Source: Psychroserpens sp041224425 (GTDB taxonomy: Bacteria; Bacteroidota; Bacteroidia; Flavobacteriales; Flavobacteriaceae). Taken from it: a stretch of 64,000 nucleotides of DNA. Within the stretch, counting starts at the first letter, position 1. The number at the start of each line of letters is the position of its first letter. The notes beneath the pieces are model-generated. The model was not told where the DNA came from. It searched no databases and saw only the letters and a program-made list of their open reading frames with translations. The position numbers were made by a program, and so were the translations under genes. The stretch is taken from NCBI RefSeq assembly GCF_041224425.1, contig NZ_JBGFGL010000085.1, positions 124,001 to 188,000 of the forward strand, in the 5' to 3' direction. Positions 45,757-55,811 of this stretch are shown piece after piece.

Positions 45757-46935
45757 TTATTTAAAGGCATTCAAACCAGTAACATCCAATCCTGTAATCA
45801 ATAAATGGATATCATGTGTGCCTTCATAAGTGATGACACTCTCAAGGTTCATAGAATGACGCATTATGCTATATTCTCCAGTAATTCCCATGCCTCCAAG
45901 CATTTGTCTAGCTTCACGAGCGATATTGATAGCCATTTCTACATTGTTGCGTTTAGCCATGGAGATTTGAGCTGAAGTTGCTCTACCTTCATTACGCAAA
46001 ACTCCTAATCGCCAAGTGAGCATTTGGGCTTTAGTAATTTCAGTAATCATTTCAGCTAATTTCTTTTGTTGCAACTGGAATTGTCCGATTGGTTTTCCAA
46101 ATTGAATACGTTCCTTACTATATCTCAATGCAGTATCGTAGCAGTCCATAGCAGCTCCAATAGCTCCCCAAGCAATACCATAACGAGCAGAATCTAAGCA
46201 ACCAAGTGGCGCACCCAAACCAGATTTGTTAGGTAATAGGTTTTCCTTTGGAACTTTTACATTGTCAAAAATAAGTTCACCAGTTGCAGAAGCTCTCAAT
46301 GACCATTTGTTGTGGGTTTCAGGCGTTGAAAATCCTTCCATACCACGTTCAACGATAAGTCCGTGAATTCTGCCTTCTTCATTCTTTGCCCATACGACAG
46401 CAACTTGACAAAAAGGCGCATTGGAAATCCACATTTTGGCACCATTTAAGAGATAGTGGTCTCCCATATCCTTAAAATTTGTCGTCATACCACCAGGATT
46501 ACTACCATGATCAGGTTCGGTTAAACCAAATGATCCCATCCATTCACCTGAAGCCAATTTTGGTAAATATTTTTGACGTTGTTCTTCGTTGCCATATTTC
46601 CAAATAGGATACATTACCAAAGATGATTGTACAGAAGCGGTGCTTCTCACACCAGAATCACCACGTTCAATTTCCTGCATGATTAAACCATAGGAAATTT
46701 GATCTAAACCAGCACCACCATATTCTTCGGGAATATAAGGTCCGAAAGCACCAATTTCAGCCAAACCATTAATGATTTGATTTGGGAATTCTGCTTTTTG
46801 GGCGTATTCCTCAATAATTGGAGAGACATCACGCTTTACCCATTCTCTTGCGGCATCACGTACTAATTTATGTTCTTCAGAAAGTAAATCGTCTAATTGA
46901 TAATAATCAGGAGCTTCGAATAAATCCGGTTTCAT
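45757..46935 (-). CDS. Acyl-CoA dehydrogenase, glutaryl-CoA dehydrogenase type
   Basis: A 392-residue FAD enzyme. GSFGLTEPDHGSNPGGM and the C-terminal catalytic-base segment ESVITYEGTHDIHLLITG fit the glutaryl-CoA dehydrogenase subgroup, in which the Glu is in YEGTHDIH. It probably oxidises and decarboxylates glutaryl-CoA, a lysine-catabolism step. The call of subtype rests on this pattern. It is a monocistronic leftward gene. The saccharopine-like enzyme at 19.7 kb could belong to the same pathway. Confidence 0.9.
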   Translation of the reverse strand: MKPDLFEAPDYYQLDDLLSEEHKLVRDAAREWVKRDVSPIIEEYAQKAEFPNQIINGLAEIGAFGPYIPEEYGGAGLDQISYGLIMQEIERGDSGVRSTASVQSSLVMYPIWKYGNEEQRQKYLPKLASGEWMGSFGLTEPDHGSNPGGMTTNFKDMGDHYLLNGAKMWISNAPFCQVAVVWAKNEEGRIHGLIVERGMEGFSTPETHNKWSLRASATGELIFDNVKVPKENLLPNKSGLGAPLGCLDSARYGIAWGAIGAAMDCYDTALRYSKERIQFGKPIGQFQLQQKKLAEMITEITKAQMLTWRLGVLRNEGRATSAQISMAKRNNVEMAINIAREARQMLGGMGITGEYSIMRHSMNLESVITYEGTHDIHLLITGLDVTGLNAFK

Positions 46936-47006
46936 TATTGATTGCTATTTTCAGTTTTTATGGATAACAAAAGTAACGAAAACGTTTTCATTGCCCAACA
47001 GAAGCA

Positions 47007-47720
47007 CTACATTTTCAGATAAAAATCTTTGGTTAAATTTATATAGTCTTGCGTGTAGTTGTGTCTTGCGGTTTCAATAATCAATTCTGAAATCGATGTA
47101 TCTGTGTCTTGATAAGAAAATTCAATAAGACTGCGTTTTATTTCAGAATCTGGGTGTCCTTTTACATGAAGGATTCGTTTTGGACGTAGATTAATGGTTG
47201 AGGCTAGTTCAATAAAGTTAGCCTCTTCTTTTTTTGGGATGATAATTGAAAACAAACCGTTTTCAGCAAGTAAATTCGCTACCGCATAAATGACATGTTT
47301 GAAAGGCATCGCATCATTAAAGCGTGCAAGGTCTCTTGATTTGTTTTCGGTTTTGTAATCTTCAGAATAAAAAGGCGGATTACAGATAATTAAATCGAAG
47401 CTATCATCAACTTCTTCAACAAATTCCAACAAAGACGCATGGTAACAAAACAGGCGATCATTCCAAGGTGAATTTTCGAAATTTGAGGCGCATTGTTCAT
47501 AAGCATTATCATCAATTTCAATGGCTTCAATGTGTTGTGCATTGCTACGTTGCGCTAACATTAAAGATAAAATTCCAGTTCCAGAACCAATATCCAAGAC
47601 ATTAAATGGTTGCTGCTCAATGGAAGTCCAAGCGCCTAGAAGAACACCATCGGTTCCGATTTTCATGGCACACTGATCTTGTTGAACCGTAAATTGCTTG
47701 AACTTGAAAGGTTTATTCAT
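47007..47720 (-). CDS. trmN6: tRNA1(Val) (adenine(37)-N6)-methyltransferase
   Basis: Methylates A37 of tRNA-Val. The SAM-binding block is VLDIGSGTGILSLMLAQRS, and the N6-adenine catalytic motif NPPF is in LIICNPPFYSED (near residue 124). FKFKQFTVQQDQCAMKIGTDGVLLGAW is the typical start. It overlaps the end of rimM by 8 bp and is likely co-transcribed with it. Confidence 0.93.
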   Translation of the reverse strand: MNKPFKFKQFTVQQDQCAMKIGTDGVLLGAWTSIEQQPFNVLDIGSGTGILSLMLAQRSNAQHIEAIEIDDNAYEQCASNFENSPWNDRLFCYHASLLEFVEEVDDSFDLIICNPPFYSEDYKTENKSRDLARFNDAMPFKHVIYAVANLLAENGLFSIIIPKKEEANFIELASTINLRPKRILHVKGHPDSEIKRSLIEFSYQDTDTSISELIIETARHNYTQDYINLTKDFYLKM

Positions 47721-48243
47721 TTAAGTATAAATCGATGAGGCCTTCGGGTGTATTAACGATGATGGTTTTGTTTGGTTTATCAACCTTAATTATAAAATCA
47801 TCATTCATAGGAATCAAAATTTCAACACCATCTCTATCAATTTCGAAAAGTGGTTGAGCGGTCATGTCATTAACAGACTTGACTATACCTACGTGCCCGA
47901 AGGATTGATCTTCCACTTTAAATCCGATAATTTCATGAAAATAAAACTGGTCATCTTCAAGTTTTGGAAGAAATTCAAGAGGTAAGTATAAGTCACTCTT
48001 AATTAAAGCATCGGCATCACTTTCGGAATCAACATCTTCAAATTTTATGCGCAAAAGATCAGATTTGTGAAGTTGGGATGATTCAATAAAAAAAGGAATG
48101 AGATTGTTTCTAACTTCAACAAAAACAGAGTCCATATTCTCATAAAGTTCAGGCTCGTCTGTGTCAAGCTTAACCAAAACTTCTCCCTTAAAACTAAATT
48201 TCTTTACGATCTTACCTAAAAAGAAACAATCTTCTTTTGTCAT
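47713..48243 (-). CDS. rimM: 16S rRNA-processing protein RimM
   Basis: RimM binds S19 and helps mature the head of the 30S subunit. The 176-residue protein opens with the RimM N-terminal barrel (LGKIVKKFSFKGEVLVKLDTDEP) and has the C-terminal PRC-barrel domain with FGHVGIVKSVNDMTAQPLFEID. It lies downstream of rpsP, the normal order (rpsP-rimM), but with a hairpin between them. Confidence 0.95.
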   Translation of the reverse strand: MTKEDCFFLGKIVKKFSFKGEVLVKLDTDEPELYENMDSVFVEVRNNLIPFFIESSQLHKSDLLRIKFEDVDSESDADALIKSDLYLPLEFLPKLEDDQFYFHEIIGFKVEDQSFGHVGIVKSVNDMTAQPLFEIDRDGVEILIPMNDDFIIKVDKPNKTIIVNTPEGLIDLYLNE

Positions 48244-48308
48244 GAAATTGATTTTAGATTATTTAGGCTCTAAAACAGCCATATTATTATTGAAAGTATG
48301 AAAACAAA

Positions 48309-48335
48309 AAACTCCGACACATGGTATCGGAGTTT
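48309..48335 (-). terminator. Hairpin between rpsP and rimM
   Basis: A 9-bp perfect stem (48309-48317 with 48327-48335), followed on the minus strand by a T run. It lies in the rpsP-to-rimM gap and could reduce read-through. Confidence 0.7.
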
Positions 48336-48355
48336 AAAATAATAAAAATAAATTT

Positions 48356-48880
48356 TTATTCTTCTTCGTTTGAAGCTGTAACTTCTTCACCTTCAGTTTG
48401 AGCTTCAGCTTCCTCAACTGGTGCTTCTTCTACAGGAGCAGCAGCAGCGATTCTTGCTTCATTTACAGCTTTTTCAGCAGCAAGAGCTTCAGCTTTCGCT
48501 TTTGCTTTCGCTTCTGATAAACCATCTGTTTTAGATTGTATTTTAGCTGCTTTTTCTTCTAACCAAGCATTGAATTTCTCTTCAGCCTGCTCTTCAGTCA
48601 AAGCACCTTTTTTAATACCACCTGCAAGATGATTTTTTAGTAAAGCACCTTTGTAAGATAAAAGCGCTCTAGCGGTATCAGTTGGTTGTGCACCATTCTG
48701 TAACCATTTTACAGCACCATCAACATTTAAATCAATCGTAGCTGGGTTTGTGTTAGGATTGTAAGAACCAATTTTTTCCAAGAATTTACCATCTCTTTTA
48801 GCTCTTGCATCTGCTGCAACAATCCAATAATAAGGTTTCCCTTTTTTACCGTGTCTTTGTAATCTAATTTTAACTGACAT
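48356..48880 (-). CDS. rpsP: 30S ribosomal protein S16
   Basis: A component of the small ribosomal subunit. The S16 core is residues 1-80 (VKIRLQRHGKKGKPYYWIVAADARAKRDGKFLEKIG). The protein is 174 residues, about twice the length of the usual bacterial S16, because of a C-terminal Ala/Glu-rich helix-like tail, as in other Bacteroidota. A minus-strand -7 box precedes it. Confidence 0.96.
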   Translation of the reverse strand: MSVKIRLQRHGKKGKPYYWIVAADARAKRDGKFLEKIGSYNPNTNPATIDLNVDGAVKWLQNGAQPTDTARALLSYKGALLKNHLAGGIKKGALTEEQAEEKFNAWLEEKAAKIQSKTDGLSEAKAKAKAEALAAEKAVNEARIAAAAPVEEAPVEEAEAQTEGEEVTASNEEE

Positions 48881-48927
48881 ATGTAATTAATTAATGAGGT
48901 TCCCGACCTCTGTTATTAATGAGAGCG

Positions 48928-48935
48928 CAAAGATA
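48928..48935 (-). promoter_or_regulatory. Promoter -7 element for rpsP
   Basis: TATCTTTG on the minus strand, about 48 bp upstream of the start. Confidence 0.65.
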
Positions 48936-49076
48936 ATACAAATATTTAATTTAGAGCATTTTATTTTAAATATAAGTAATATTGAATTTTTATTATACTT
49001 TTGGAATTCTTAAAACGTTATATTTACCCAAAAATAGCCCTCATTCATAAATATAGGGCAATGAAAAATAAAACCA

Positions 49077-50402
49077 ATGAAACGATTAGCGATACTTTTT
49101 ATAGCTGTCTTAACCCTATCAAGTTGTGGTGATGAAGTAGAGTTTAATTCTCCAGCTATGCAAGGGAATAAGGACTACGTGCTATGGAGAGCAGAGTACT
49201 TTAATGCTGCGATAGATGTTAATGGATTTTTAACCATAACAGGAGGGAATAATGTAGAGACTTTGATATTGAAAATCCCTTCAGTTGCTGTAGGAAGCTA
49301 TACACTCGGTGATGTAGATTCCATGGAAGCGCGTTTCATTGCGGCTAATGGAACCGTATATTCAACTAATAACAGACCCGATCCAAGCATCACTATATAT
49401 CCTGAGTATGGAGAAATTAAGCTTGATGAGATCATTAATAACACCTTTACAGGGACGTTCAGATTCAATGCGTTTACTGAGGACGGATTAGGAGTTGTAA
49501 ACTTTAGCGGTACAACTGAGGAAGATCCCGTAACAGGTGGTTTATTTTACCGTATTCCATTAACTTCAGGTAGTATTCCAGCTATGGTGTTTACTTGTGC
49601 TGATGCTGAAGAACAAACCGATTTGGCGCAGGCGGCATTTAATGCTACAACGGCAAATAACTTGACGTATGTCAATAGTGACGATTACCTATCTGCTTGT
49701 AGTACACTTTTCTTGGCTTTAGAAACACAGAGAACCTATTGTGGTGATCTCGATGGCGCTTTAGAGAACAGAAAAGACAACTTAAATGGTTGTGTGTTTC
49801 CTTGTCAGTTGGCAAACAACAACAGAAATACAGCTCAAAACGAGTTTGAAAATGCTACCATTAGCAATTACATTGTGGCCTGTGAGAATTATCAATTTTT
49901 CCTACAAGAGCAAATAGAGTTCTGTGGAGATCCTAACGGAACCATACAAGCCGTTCTTGATGGATTGGATTGTGGTGATGATGATAACGATGGGATTCCA
50001 AATGCGTTTGAGGATTTTGATGGTGACGGAGATTTAGATGATGATGATACTGATAACGATGGTATTGCAAATTATTTAGACGATGATGATGATGGCGATG
50101 GCGTTTTAACGATTGATGAAGCAAAAGATGAAGATGGGAACCCAATCGATACTGATGGTGATTTGGATTTTGATTACTTAGATAATGATGATGATGGTGA
50201 TGGAGTCTTAACCCAATTTGAAACTGCCGAAGGTGATACCGATTCTGATGGAGTAGATGATTACTTGGATAACGATGATGATGGAGATGGATTTCTAACT
50301 ATTGATGAAGATGCAGATCCAAATAACGATGGTGATCCAGCTGATGCCCTTGACTCTGACATGGATGGTATTCCAGATTACCTTGATGATACCACACCAT
50401 AA
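49077..50402 (+). CDS. Asp-rich calcium-binding-type lipoprotein
   Basis: A 441-residue exported protein. The signal peptide ends in LTLSSCGDE (lipobox, Cys17). The N-terminal part (about 25-170) is beta-rich and resembles the DUF6252 group found in this phylum. The middle has Cys-rich helical repeats (NATTANNLTYVN and similar). The C-terminal third (about 300-441) is a run of D/N/G-rich loops such as DDDDGDGVLTIDEA and DTDSDGVDDYLDND, like thrombospondin type 3 calcium-binding repeats. Function unknown. Confidence 0.8.
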   Translation: MKRLAILFIAVLTLSSCGDEVEFNSPAMQGNKDYVLWRAEYFNAAIDVNGFLTITGGNNVETLILKIPSVAVGSYTLGDVDSMEARFIAANGTVYSTNNRPDPSITIYPEYGEIKLDEIINNTFTGTFRFNAFTEDGLGVVNFSGTTEEDPVTGGLFYRIPLTSGSIPAMVFTCADAEEQTDLAQAAFNATTANNLTYVNSDDYLSACSTLFLALETQRTYCGDLDGALENRKDNLNGCVFPCQLANNNRNTAQNEFENATISNYIVACENYQFFLQEQIEFCGDPNGTIQAVLDGLDCGDDDNDGIPNAFEDFDGDGDLDDDDTDNDGIANYLDDDDDGDGVLTIDEAKDEDGNPIDTDGDLDFDYLDNDDDGDGVLTQFETAEGDTDSDGVDDYLDNDDDGDGFLTIDEDADPNNDGDPADALDSDMDGIPDYLDDTTP

Positions 50403-50429
50403 AGAAATTTTTATTATACAACATTTTGA

Positions 50430-50457
50430 AAGCAGCTAATATTAGCTGCTTTTTTAT
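50430..50457 (+). terminator. Intrinsic terminator after the Asp-rich gene
   Basis: A 10-bp perfect stem with AAGCAGCTAA and TTAGCTGCTT arms, then six T. Confidence 0.85.
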
Positions 50458-50595
50458 TTGTTAAAGCCTTATTAATAGATGTTAAACCTGTTAAATTCTT
50501 GGCTTTTTTAAAAGCTATCCACTATATTAATTATAGATGTTAAACAATATGCATCTTAAAAGAAAATGTTGAAATTTTAAAAAGCAAGAGATAAT

Positions 50596-51045
50596 ATGAA
50601 GTATTCAGAAGAAATTTCAAAAAAACTTAATAAGTTACTAGTTAAAAATTATGACGCAGAGAAAGGTTATTTAAATGCTGTCGAGAATGTAGACAATGAT
50701 CGATTAAAAATCTTTTTTAAGCGTAGAGCTTCTGAGCGAAGTGAATTTGCCAAAGAACTCCGAACAGAAATTTTACAATACGGAGAGGTTCCAGAAGATT
50801 CTGGAAGTTTTAAAGGGACTGTCCATAGAAATTGGATGAGCTTGAAATCGCTCTTTAGTTCCAACAACGAAGAGGCCATACTTGAAGAAGCCATTCGAGG
50901 TGAAGAAGCTAGTTTGGAAGAATACAATGAAATTATAAAAGAACGTGATTTACCACCAAGTATTGATGCACTGATTTTGAAGCAGAAAAATGCTATCCAA
51001 TCTGCAATCAATAGTGAAAAAGTTAAGGAAGAATTAGTGTCCTAA
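50596..51045 (+). CDS. PA2169-type four-helix-bundle protein (DUF2383)
   Basis: A 149-residue helical protein, ferritin-like. LNKLLVKNYDAEKGYLNAVENV and FFKRRASERSEFAKEL are typical of the family, found in many stress-related clusters. It is probably cytoplasmic with no signal peptide. Function is not known. It is monocistronic with a terminator on each side. Confidence 0.87.
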   Translation: MKYSEEISKKLNKLLVKNYDAEKGYLNAVENVDNDRLKIFFKRRASERSEFAKELRTEILQYGEVPEDSGSFKGTVHRNWMSLKSLFSSNNEEAILEEAIRGEEASLEEYNEIIKERDLPPSIDALILKQKNAIQSAINSEKVKEELVS

Positions 51046-51067
51046 TTCTTAAAAGCTCCAAAAGAAG

Positions 51068-51097
51068 AGTCAGCTTGAAAAGGCTGGCTTTTTTTGT
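51068..51097 (+). terminator. Intrinsic terminator before dnaE
   Basis: A 7-bp stem (51068-51074 with 51083-51089) with one wobble, followed by seven T. Confidence 0.8.
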
Positions 51098-51201
51098 TTA
51101 AAACTCTTTATAACTTTCGATTTGAAAAGTGGAGTTTCTTTGTAATTTTATGGACTTGCTTTGAATTTCTAGCAACAGAGCAAAACCAATAATAATAGTA
51201 C

Positions 51202-54200
51202 ATGTATTTAATTTTTGATACCGAAACTACCGGACTTCCGAAGCGTTGGGATGCGCCCATTTCAGATGTTGACAATTGGCCAAGATGTGTTCAAATTGCT
51301 TGGCAGCTGCATGATGAAATGGGAAACTGTATGGTCCATGAAGATTATTTGATTCAACCTGACGGATTCAATATTCCATACGATGCTGAGAAAATCCACG
51401 GTATTTCTACAGAACTTGCAGAAGAACAAGGAATTCCAATGCTTGAGGTTTTGGAAAAATTCAATCAGGCACTTTCTCAAACCAAATTTGTAGTCGGTCA
51501 AAACGTAGGTTTTGATTTAAATATCATGGGTGCCGAATTTCATAGGGCAGACATTGCAAATCAACTGCAAGAACTACCTGTTTTAGATACTTGTACCGAA
51601 CATACTGCAGAACTCTGTAAAATTCCTGGAGGAAGAGGAGGAAAGTTTAAACTGCCGACTCTAACGGAATTACATGAATTCTTGTTTGATGTCCCTTTTG
51701 CTGAAGCGCATAATGCAACAGCCGATGTTGAAGCAACGACACGTTGCTTTTTGGAGTTGATTCGTTTAGGTGAATATACCAAGGAAGAGTTGGACGTCCA
51801 ACCTGACTATTTCAAACGCTATAATGAGGCAAATCCCAAACCAATTCAGCTAATTGGTTTAAAGCATATCAATCTGAAAGCTGAAAGCGCAAAGATTAAT
51901 GAGCGACTTCAGAAACTTCAAACAGATGGTATTTCGGAAGCGGAAATCAAGGAGAATATTTCGGATCTCGCTGAGGTTGACTTTGTGCATCTTCATAACC
52001 ATTCCCAGTTTTCTGTATTGCAATCTACAATAAGTGTTTCAGATTTGGTTGCAGCTGCGGCTGAACAACAAATGCCTGCTGTTGCTTTAACCGATCATGC
52101 TAACATGATGGGAGCATTTCATTTTGTACGCGCCATAAAAAACCATAATAATTCGGTAAAAGCTAAATTATCAGCTGCTGAAAAAAAAGGAGAATCCCTA
52201 AACCTTAAGGAAATCAAACCTATTATTGGTTGTGAGTTCTTTGTTTGTGAAGATCATACAGACAAAACACGTAAAGATAATGGTTATCAAATTGTTCTGC
52301 TAGCCAAAAACAAAAATGGCTATCATAATTTGGCAAAGCTATCATCGCATGCCTTTGTTGACGGGTTCTACTATTTACCGAGAATTGATAAGAAGTTGAT
52401 TCAGCAATATAAGGAAGATGTTATTTGCCTTACCGGAAACCTCTATGGTGAAGTGCCAAGTAAGGTGTTAAATGTTGGAGAAAATCAAGCTGAAGAGGCT
52501 TTGATGTGGTGGAAAGAAGCATTTGGAGAGGATTTGTATGTTGAAATCATGCGCCATAATCAGGAAGATGAAAATCGCGTGAACCAAGTCCTGATTAAAC
52601 TAGCCCAAAAGCACGATGTTAAAATTGTAGCGACTAATAATACTTATTATAAAAACCAAGATGATGCCAATGCACATGATATTCTCTTGTGTGTTAAAGA
52701 CGGCGAAAAACAGGCCACACCTATAGGTCGAGGTCGAGGGTATCGCTATGGTTTGCCAAACCAAGAATATTATTTCAAGTCCTCTGAAGAAATGAAGGCC
52801 TTGTTTCGTGACATTCCTGAGGCTATTACCAATATTCAAGAAGTTATTGATAAAGTAGAAGCTTTCGATTTGGCTCGAGATGTCCTGTTGCCAGCCTTTG
52901 ATATTCCAGAGGAGTTTAAGGATGCGGCTGATTTAGTTGATGGAGGAAAGCGAGGTGAAAATGCTTATTTGAAGCACCTAACTTATGAAGGTGCTAAGAA
53001 ACGTTATGGTGAAGAACTGTCTGATGAGATTATTGAGCGCTTGGATTTCGAGCTAAGCGTTATTGAAAATACAGGTTATCCTGGCTATTTTTTGATTGTT
53101 GAGGATTTTATTCGAGAAGCTAGAAATATGAATGTGTCGGTTGGTCCTGGACGTGGATCTGCTGCAGGTTCGGTAGTGGCCTATTGCTTATGGATTACAA
53201 ATATTGATCCATTAAAGTACGACCTGCTTTTTGAGCGTTTCTTGAATCCAGATCGTATCAGCATGCCAGATATTGATATTGATTTTGATGATGAAGGCAG
53301 AAGTCGTGTCATGGATTATGTGATTCAAAAGTATGGTGCTAATCAGGTAGCTCAAATCATTACCTACGGGACCATGGCTGCAAAATCCTCTATTCGTGAT
53401 ACAGCAAGGGTTTTGGATTTGCCATTGTTTGATGCAGATCGTATCGCTAAATTAATTCCAACGATGTCTAAGCTCAATAAGATTTTTGGGATGGATGAAA
53501 AGGAATTGTCAAAAAAATTCAGAGCTGAAGATCTTGATAAAGTAAATGAACTTTTGAATATTTCTGAAGGTGAAGGCCTCGAGTCTGAAACGGTGAATCT
53601 TGCGAGAACCCTTGAAGGTTCGGTTCGAAACACAGGAATCCACGCCTGTGGTGTGATTATCACTCCAGATGATATTACCAAATTCGTACCTGTAGCAACA
53701 GCAAAGGATTCCGATCTTTATGTCACGCAATTTGACAACTCGGTTGTTGAGGATGCAGGGCTTCTCAAAATGGATTTTCTCGGATTGAAAACACTGACCT
53801 TGATTAAGGATACCGTTAAAATCGTTAAGGCAAAACATGGGATTCAACTCGATCCTGAAAGTTTTCCTTTAGATGATGAAAAGACCTATGAATTGTTCCA
53901 AAGAGGTGAAACCGTAGGAGTGTTCCAGTATGAATCGCCTGGAATGCAAAAACACTTAAGGGATTTAAAACCAACGGTGTTTGAAGACCTCATAGCCATG
54001 AACGCACTCTACAGGCCTGGACCGATGGAATATATTCCAAGTTTTGTGCGTCGAAAGCATGGTGAAGAAGAGATTGATTATGATCTTCCTGCCATGGAAG
54101 AATACCTTAAGGAAACCTATGGTATTACAGTCTATCAGGAGCAGGTGATGTTGCTCTCTCAAAAATTAGCTGATTTTACCAAGGGTGAAGCAGATGTCTT

Positions 54201-55590
54201 ACGAAAGGCGATGGGTAAAAAGCAGATTGCCGTACTTGACAAAATGAAGCCAAAGTTTATCAAGCAAGCTGCTGCCAATGGCCATGATGCTGAGGTTTTG
54301 GAAAAAGTATGGAAAGACTGGGAAGCGTTTGCGAGTTACGCATTCAACAAATCGCATTCTACTTGCTACGCATGGATTGCCTATCAGACCGCTTACCTAA
54401 AAGCTCATTATCCAGCAGAATATATGGCTGCGGTTCTTTCCAATAATATGAATGACATCAAGCAAGTCACTTTCTTTATGGAAGAATGCAAGCGTATGCG
54501 TCTGGAGGTTTTAGGACCAGATGTCAATGAATCCTATTACAAGTTTTCGGTAAACCAAGAAGGTGCTATCCGTTTTGGAATGGGAGCGATTAAAGGGGTT
54601 GGTCATGGTGCTGTTAAAACCATAGTTGAACACCGTAAAAAAGATGGACACTACAGTTCTATTTTTGATTTTGCGAAACGTATCGACTTACGTGCAGCCA
54701 ATAAAAAAGCCTTTGAAAATTTAGCCTTGGCTGGAGGATTTGATGGTTTTGGAAACGCACATCGTGCACAATATTTTCACGATGATGGTGATGGCATTAC
54801 CTTTTTGGAAAAAGCCATAAAATATGGCGCCAAGCACCAAGAAAACGAAAACTCTGCTCAAGTGAGTTTATTTGGTGATTCAAGTGATGTACAAATTGCT
54901 GAACCTCAAATTCCACCATGTGAGGAATGGGGAACACTCGAAAAGTTAAAGCGCGAGAAAGAAGTCGTTGGAATTTACATTTCTGGTCATCCTTTAGATG
55001 ATTTTAAAATTGAGATGAATACCTTCTGTAATTCCAATTTAGGAATGCTTAATGACTTAACGCCCTATGTTAATAAGGAATTGAGTTTTGGTGGTATTGT
55101 TACCGACGTACAACATCGTGTGAGCAAGCAAGGAAAAGATTGGGCTTTGTTCACTTTAGAAGATTATACAGACAGTTATGAGTTTAGGATTTTTGGTGAA
55201 GAGTGTTTAAAGTTTAGGCACTTTCTGATTGTCAACCGCTTCTTGCATGTAAAGATTTTTATAAGAGAAGGTTGGATGAATCGTGAAACAGGTAAAATGG
55301 GAGAGCCACGAATTAAATTCAGTAGTTTTCAATTGCTTAATGATGTCATGGATTCTTATGCCAAGAAGTTATCGGTTCAATTGGATATTAAGAATCTTCA
55401 AGCATCACAGATTACCAAACTCAAGGATTTGTTCAATTTGCACCAAGGGAATCATGCGCTTAATTTTGTGATTTATGATAATGAGGAAGAAATTAAATTG
55501 AACTTGCCAAGCAGAAACCAAAAAGTCAAGATTTCGCAAGAACTGTTGCATGAGCTTGATGATTGCAATGTATTCTATAAGTTGAACTAG
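51202..55590 (+). CDS. dnaE: DNA polymerase III alpha subunit with fused 3'-5' exonuclease
   Basis: The replicative polymerase catalytic subunit. The protein (1462 residues) begins with a DEDDh exonuclease domain (about 1-190: FDTETTGLPK, HNATADVEAT). Next is the PHP domain at about 260 (FVHLHNHSQFSVLQST). The polymerase core has GPGRGSAAGS and the catalytic PDIDIDF at about 690. A C-terminal OB-type domain follows (ISGHPLDDF region onward). Most dnaE genes lack the fused exonuclease; it is known in Bacteroidota. The start at 51202 gives the exonuclease N-terminus directly. Confidence 0.97.
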   Translation: MYLIFDTETTGLPKRWDAPISDVDNWPRCVQIAWQLHDEMGNCMVHEDYLIQPDGFNIPYDAEKIHGISTELAEEQGIPMLEVLEKFNQALSQTKFVVGQNVGFDLNIMGAEFHRADIANQLQELPVLDTCTEHTAELCKIPGGRGGKFKLPTLTELHEFLFDVPFAEAHNATADVEATTRCFLELIRLGEYTKEELDVQPDYFKRYNEANPKPIQLIGLKHINLKAESAKINERLQKLQTDGISEAEIKENISDLAEVDFVHLHNHSQFSVLQSTISVSDLVAAAAEQQMPAVALTDHANMMGAFHFVRAIKNHNNSVKAKLSAAEKKGESLNLKEIKPIIGCEFFVCEDHTDKTRKDNGYQIVLLAKNKNGYHNLAKLSSHAFVDGFYYLPRIDKKLIQQYKEDVICLTGNLYGEVPSKVLNVGENQAEEALMWWKEAFGEDLYVEIMRHNQEDENRVNQVLIKLAQKHDVKIVATNNTYYKNQDDANAHDILLCVKDGEKQATPIGRGRGYRYGLPNQEYYFKSSEEMKALFRDIPEAITNIQEVIDKVEAFDLARDVLLPAFDIPEEFKDAADLVDGGKRGENAYLKHLTYEGAKKRYGEELSDEIIERLDFELSVIENTGYPGYFLIVEDFIREARNMNVSVGPGRGSAAGSVVAYCLWITNIDPLKYDLLFERFLNPDRISMPDIDIDFDDEGRSRVMDYVIQKYGANQVAQIITYGTMAAKSSIRDTARVLDLPLFDADRIAKLIPTMSKLNKIFGMDEKELSKKFRAEDLDKVNELLNISEGEGLESETVNLARTLEGSVRNTGIHACGVIITPDDITKFVPVATAKDSDLYVTQFDNSVVEDAGLLKMDFLGLKTLTLIKDTVKIVKAKHGIQLDPESFPLDDEKTYELFQRGETVGVFQYESPGMQKHLRDLKPTVFEDLIAMNALYRPGPMEYIPSFVRRKHGEEEIDYDLPAMEEYLKETYGITVYQEQVMLLSQKLADFTKGEADVLRKAMGKKQIAVLDKMKPKFIKQAAANGHDAEVLEKVWKDWEAFASYAFNKSHSTCYAWIAYQTAYLKAHYPAEYMAAVLSNNMNDIKQVTFFMEECKRMRLEVLGPDVNESYYKFSVNQEGAIRFGMGAIKGVGHGAVKTIVEHRKKDGHYSSIFDFAKRIDLRAANKKAFENLALAGGFDGFGNAHRAQYFHDDGDGITFLEKAIKYGAKHQENENSAQVSLFGDSSDVQIAEPQIPPCEEWGTLEKLKREKEVVGIYISGHPLDDFKIEMNTFCNSNLGMLNDLTPYVNKELSFGGIVTDVQHRVSKQGKDWALFTLEDYTDSYEFRIFGEECLKFRHFLIVNRFLHVKIFIREGWMNRETGKMGEPRIKFSSFQLLNDVMDSYAKKLSVQLDIKNLQASQITKLKDLFNLHQGNHALNFVIYDNEEEIKLNLPSRNQKVKISQELLHELDDCNVFYKLN

Positions 55591-55637
55591 TGTAACTTTT
55601 TTTTCGTCATGACTACATATTTATAAATCATGTAGTT

Positions 55638-55811
55638 ATGAAACGTACAAAATACATTTTGCTTTTTATTGGTATTGTTGGAATTGCGGCCTCAGTTTTT
55701 GGTTGGGTGAAAGACCAATCATTCGCAAACCATTTGATTGGATTTGTTTGTGGAGCCAGTTTGATTTATGGCTATTTCGAAATAGACAAAGCAGAAAAGG
55801 GATCAAATTAA
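55638..55811 (+). CDS. Small membrane protein of unknown function
   Basis: A 57-residue open frame with the ATG at 55638 and TAA at 55809. The first half is hydrophobic (YILLFIGIVGIAASVFGWV) and a second segment (LIGFVCGASLIYGYF) could be another helix. It begins 47 bp after dnaE and may be co-transcribed. Short hydrophobic frames can arise by chance, but the codon pattern is protein-like. Confidence 0.6.
   Translation: MKRTKYILLFIGIVGIAASVFGWVKDQSFANHLIGFVCGASLIYGYFEIDKAEKGSN

Noticed and set aside
49933..50145. A 70-residue His-rich frame on the minus strand
   Set aside because: It is the antisense of the Asp-rich repeat region; GAT repeats read backwards give His and Arg codons.
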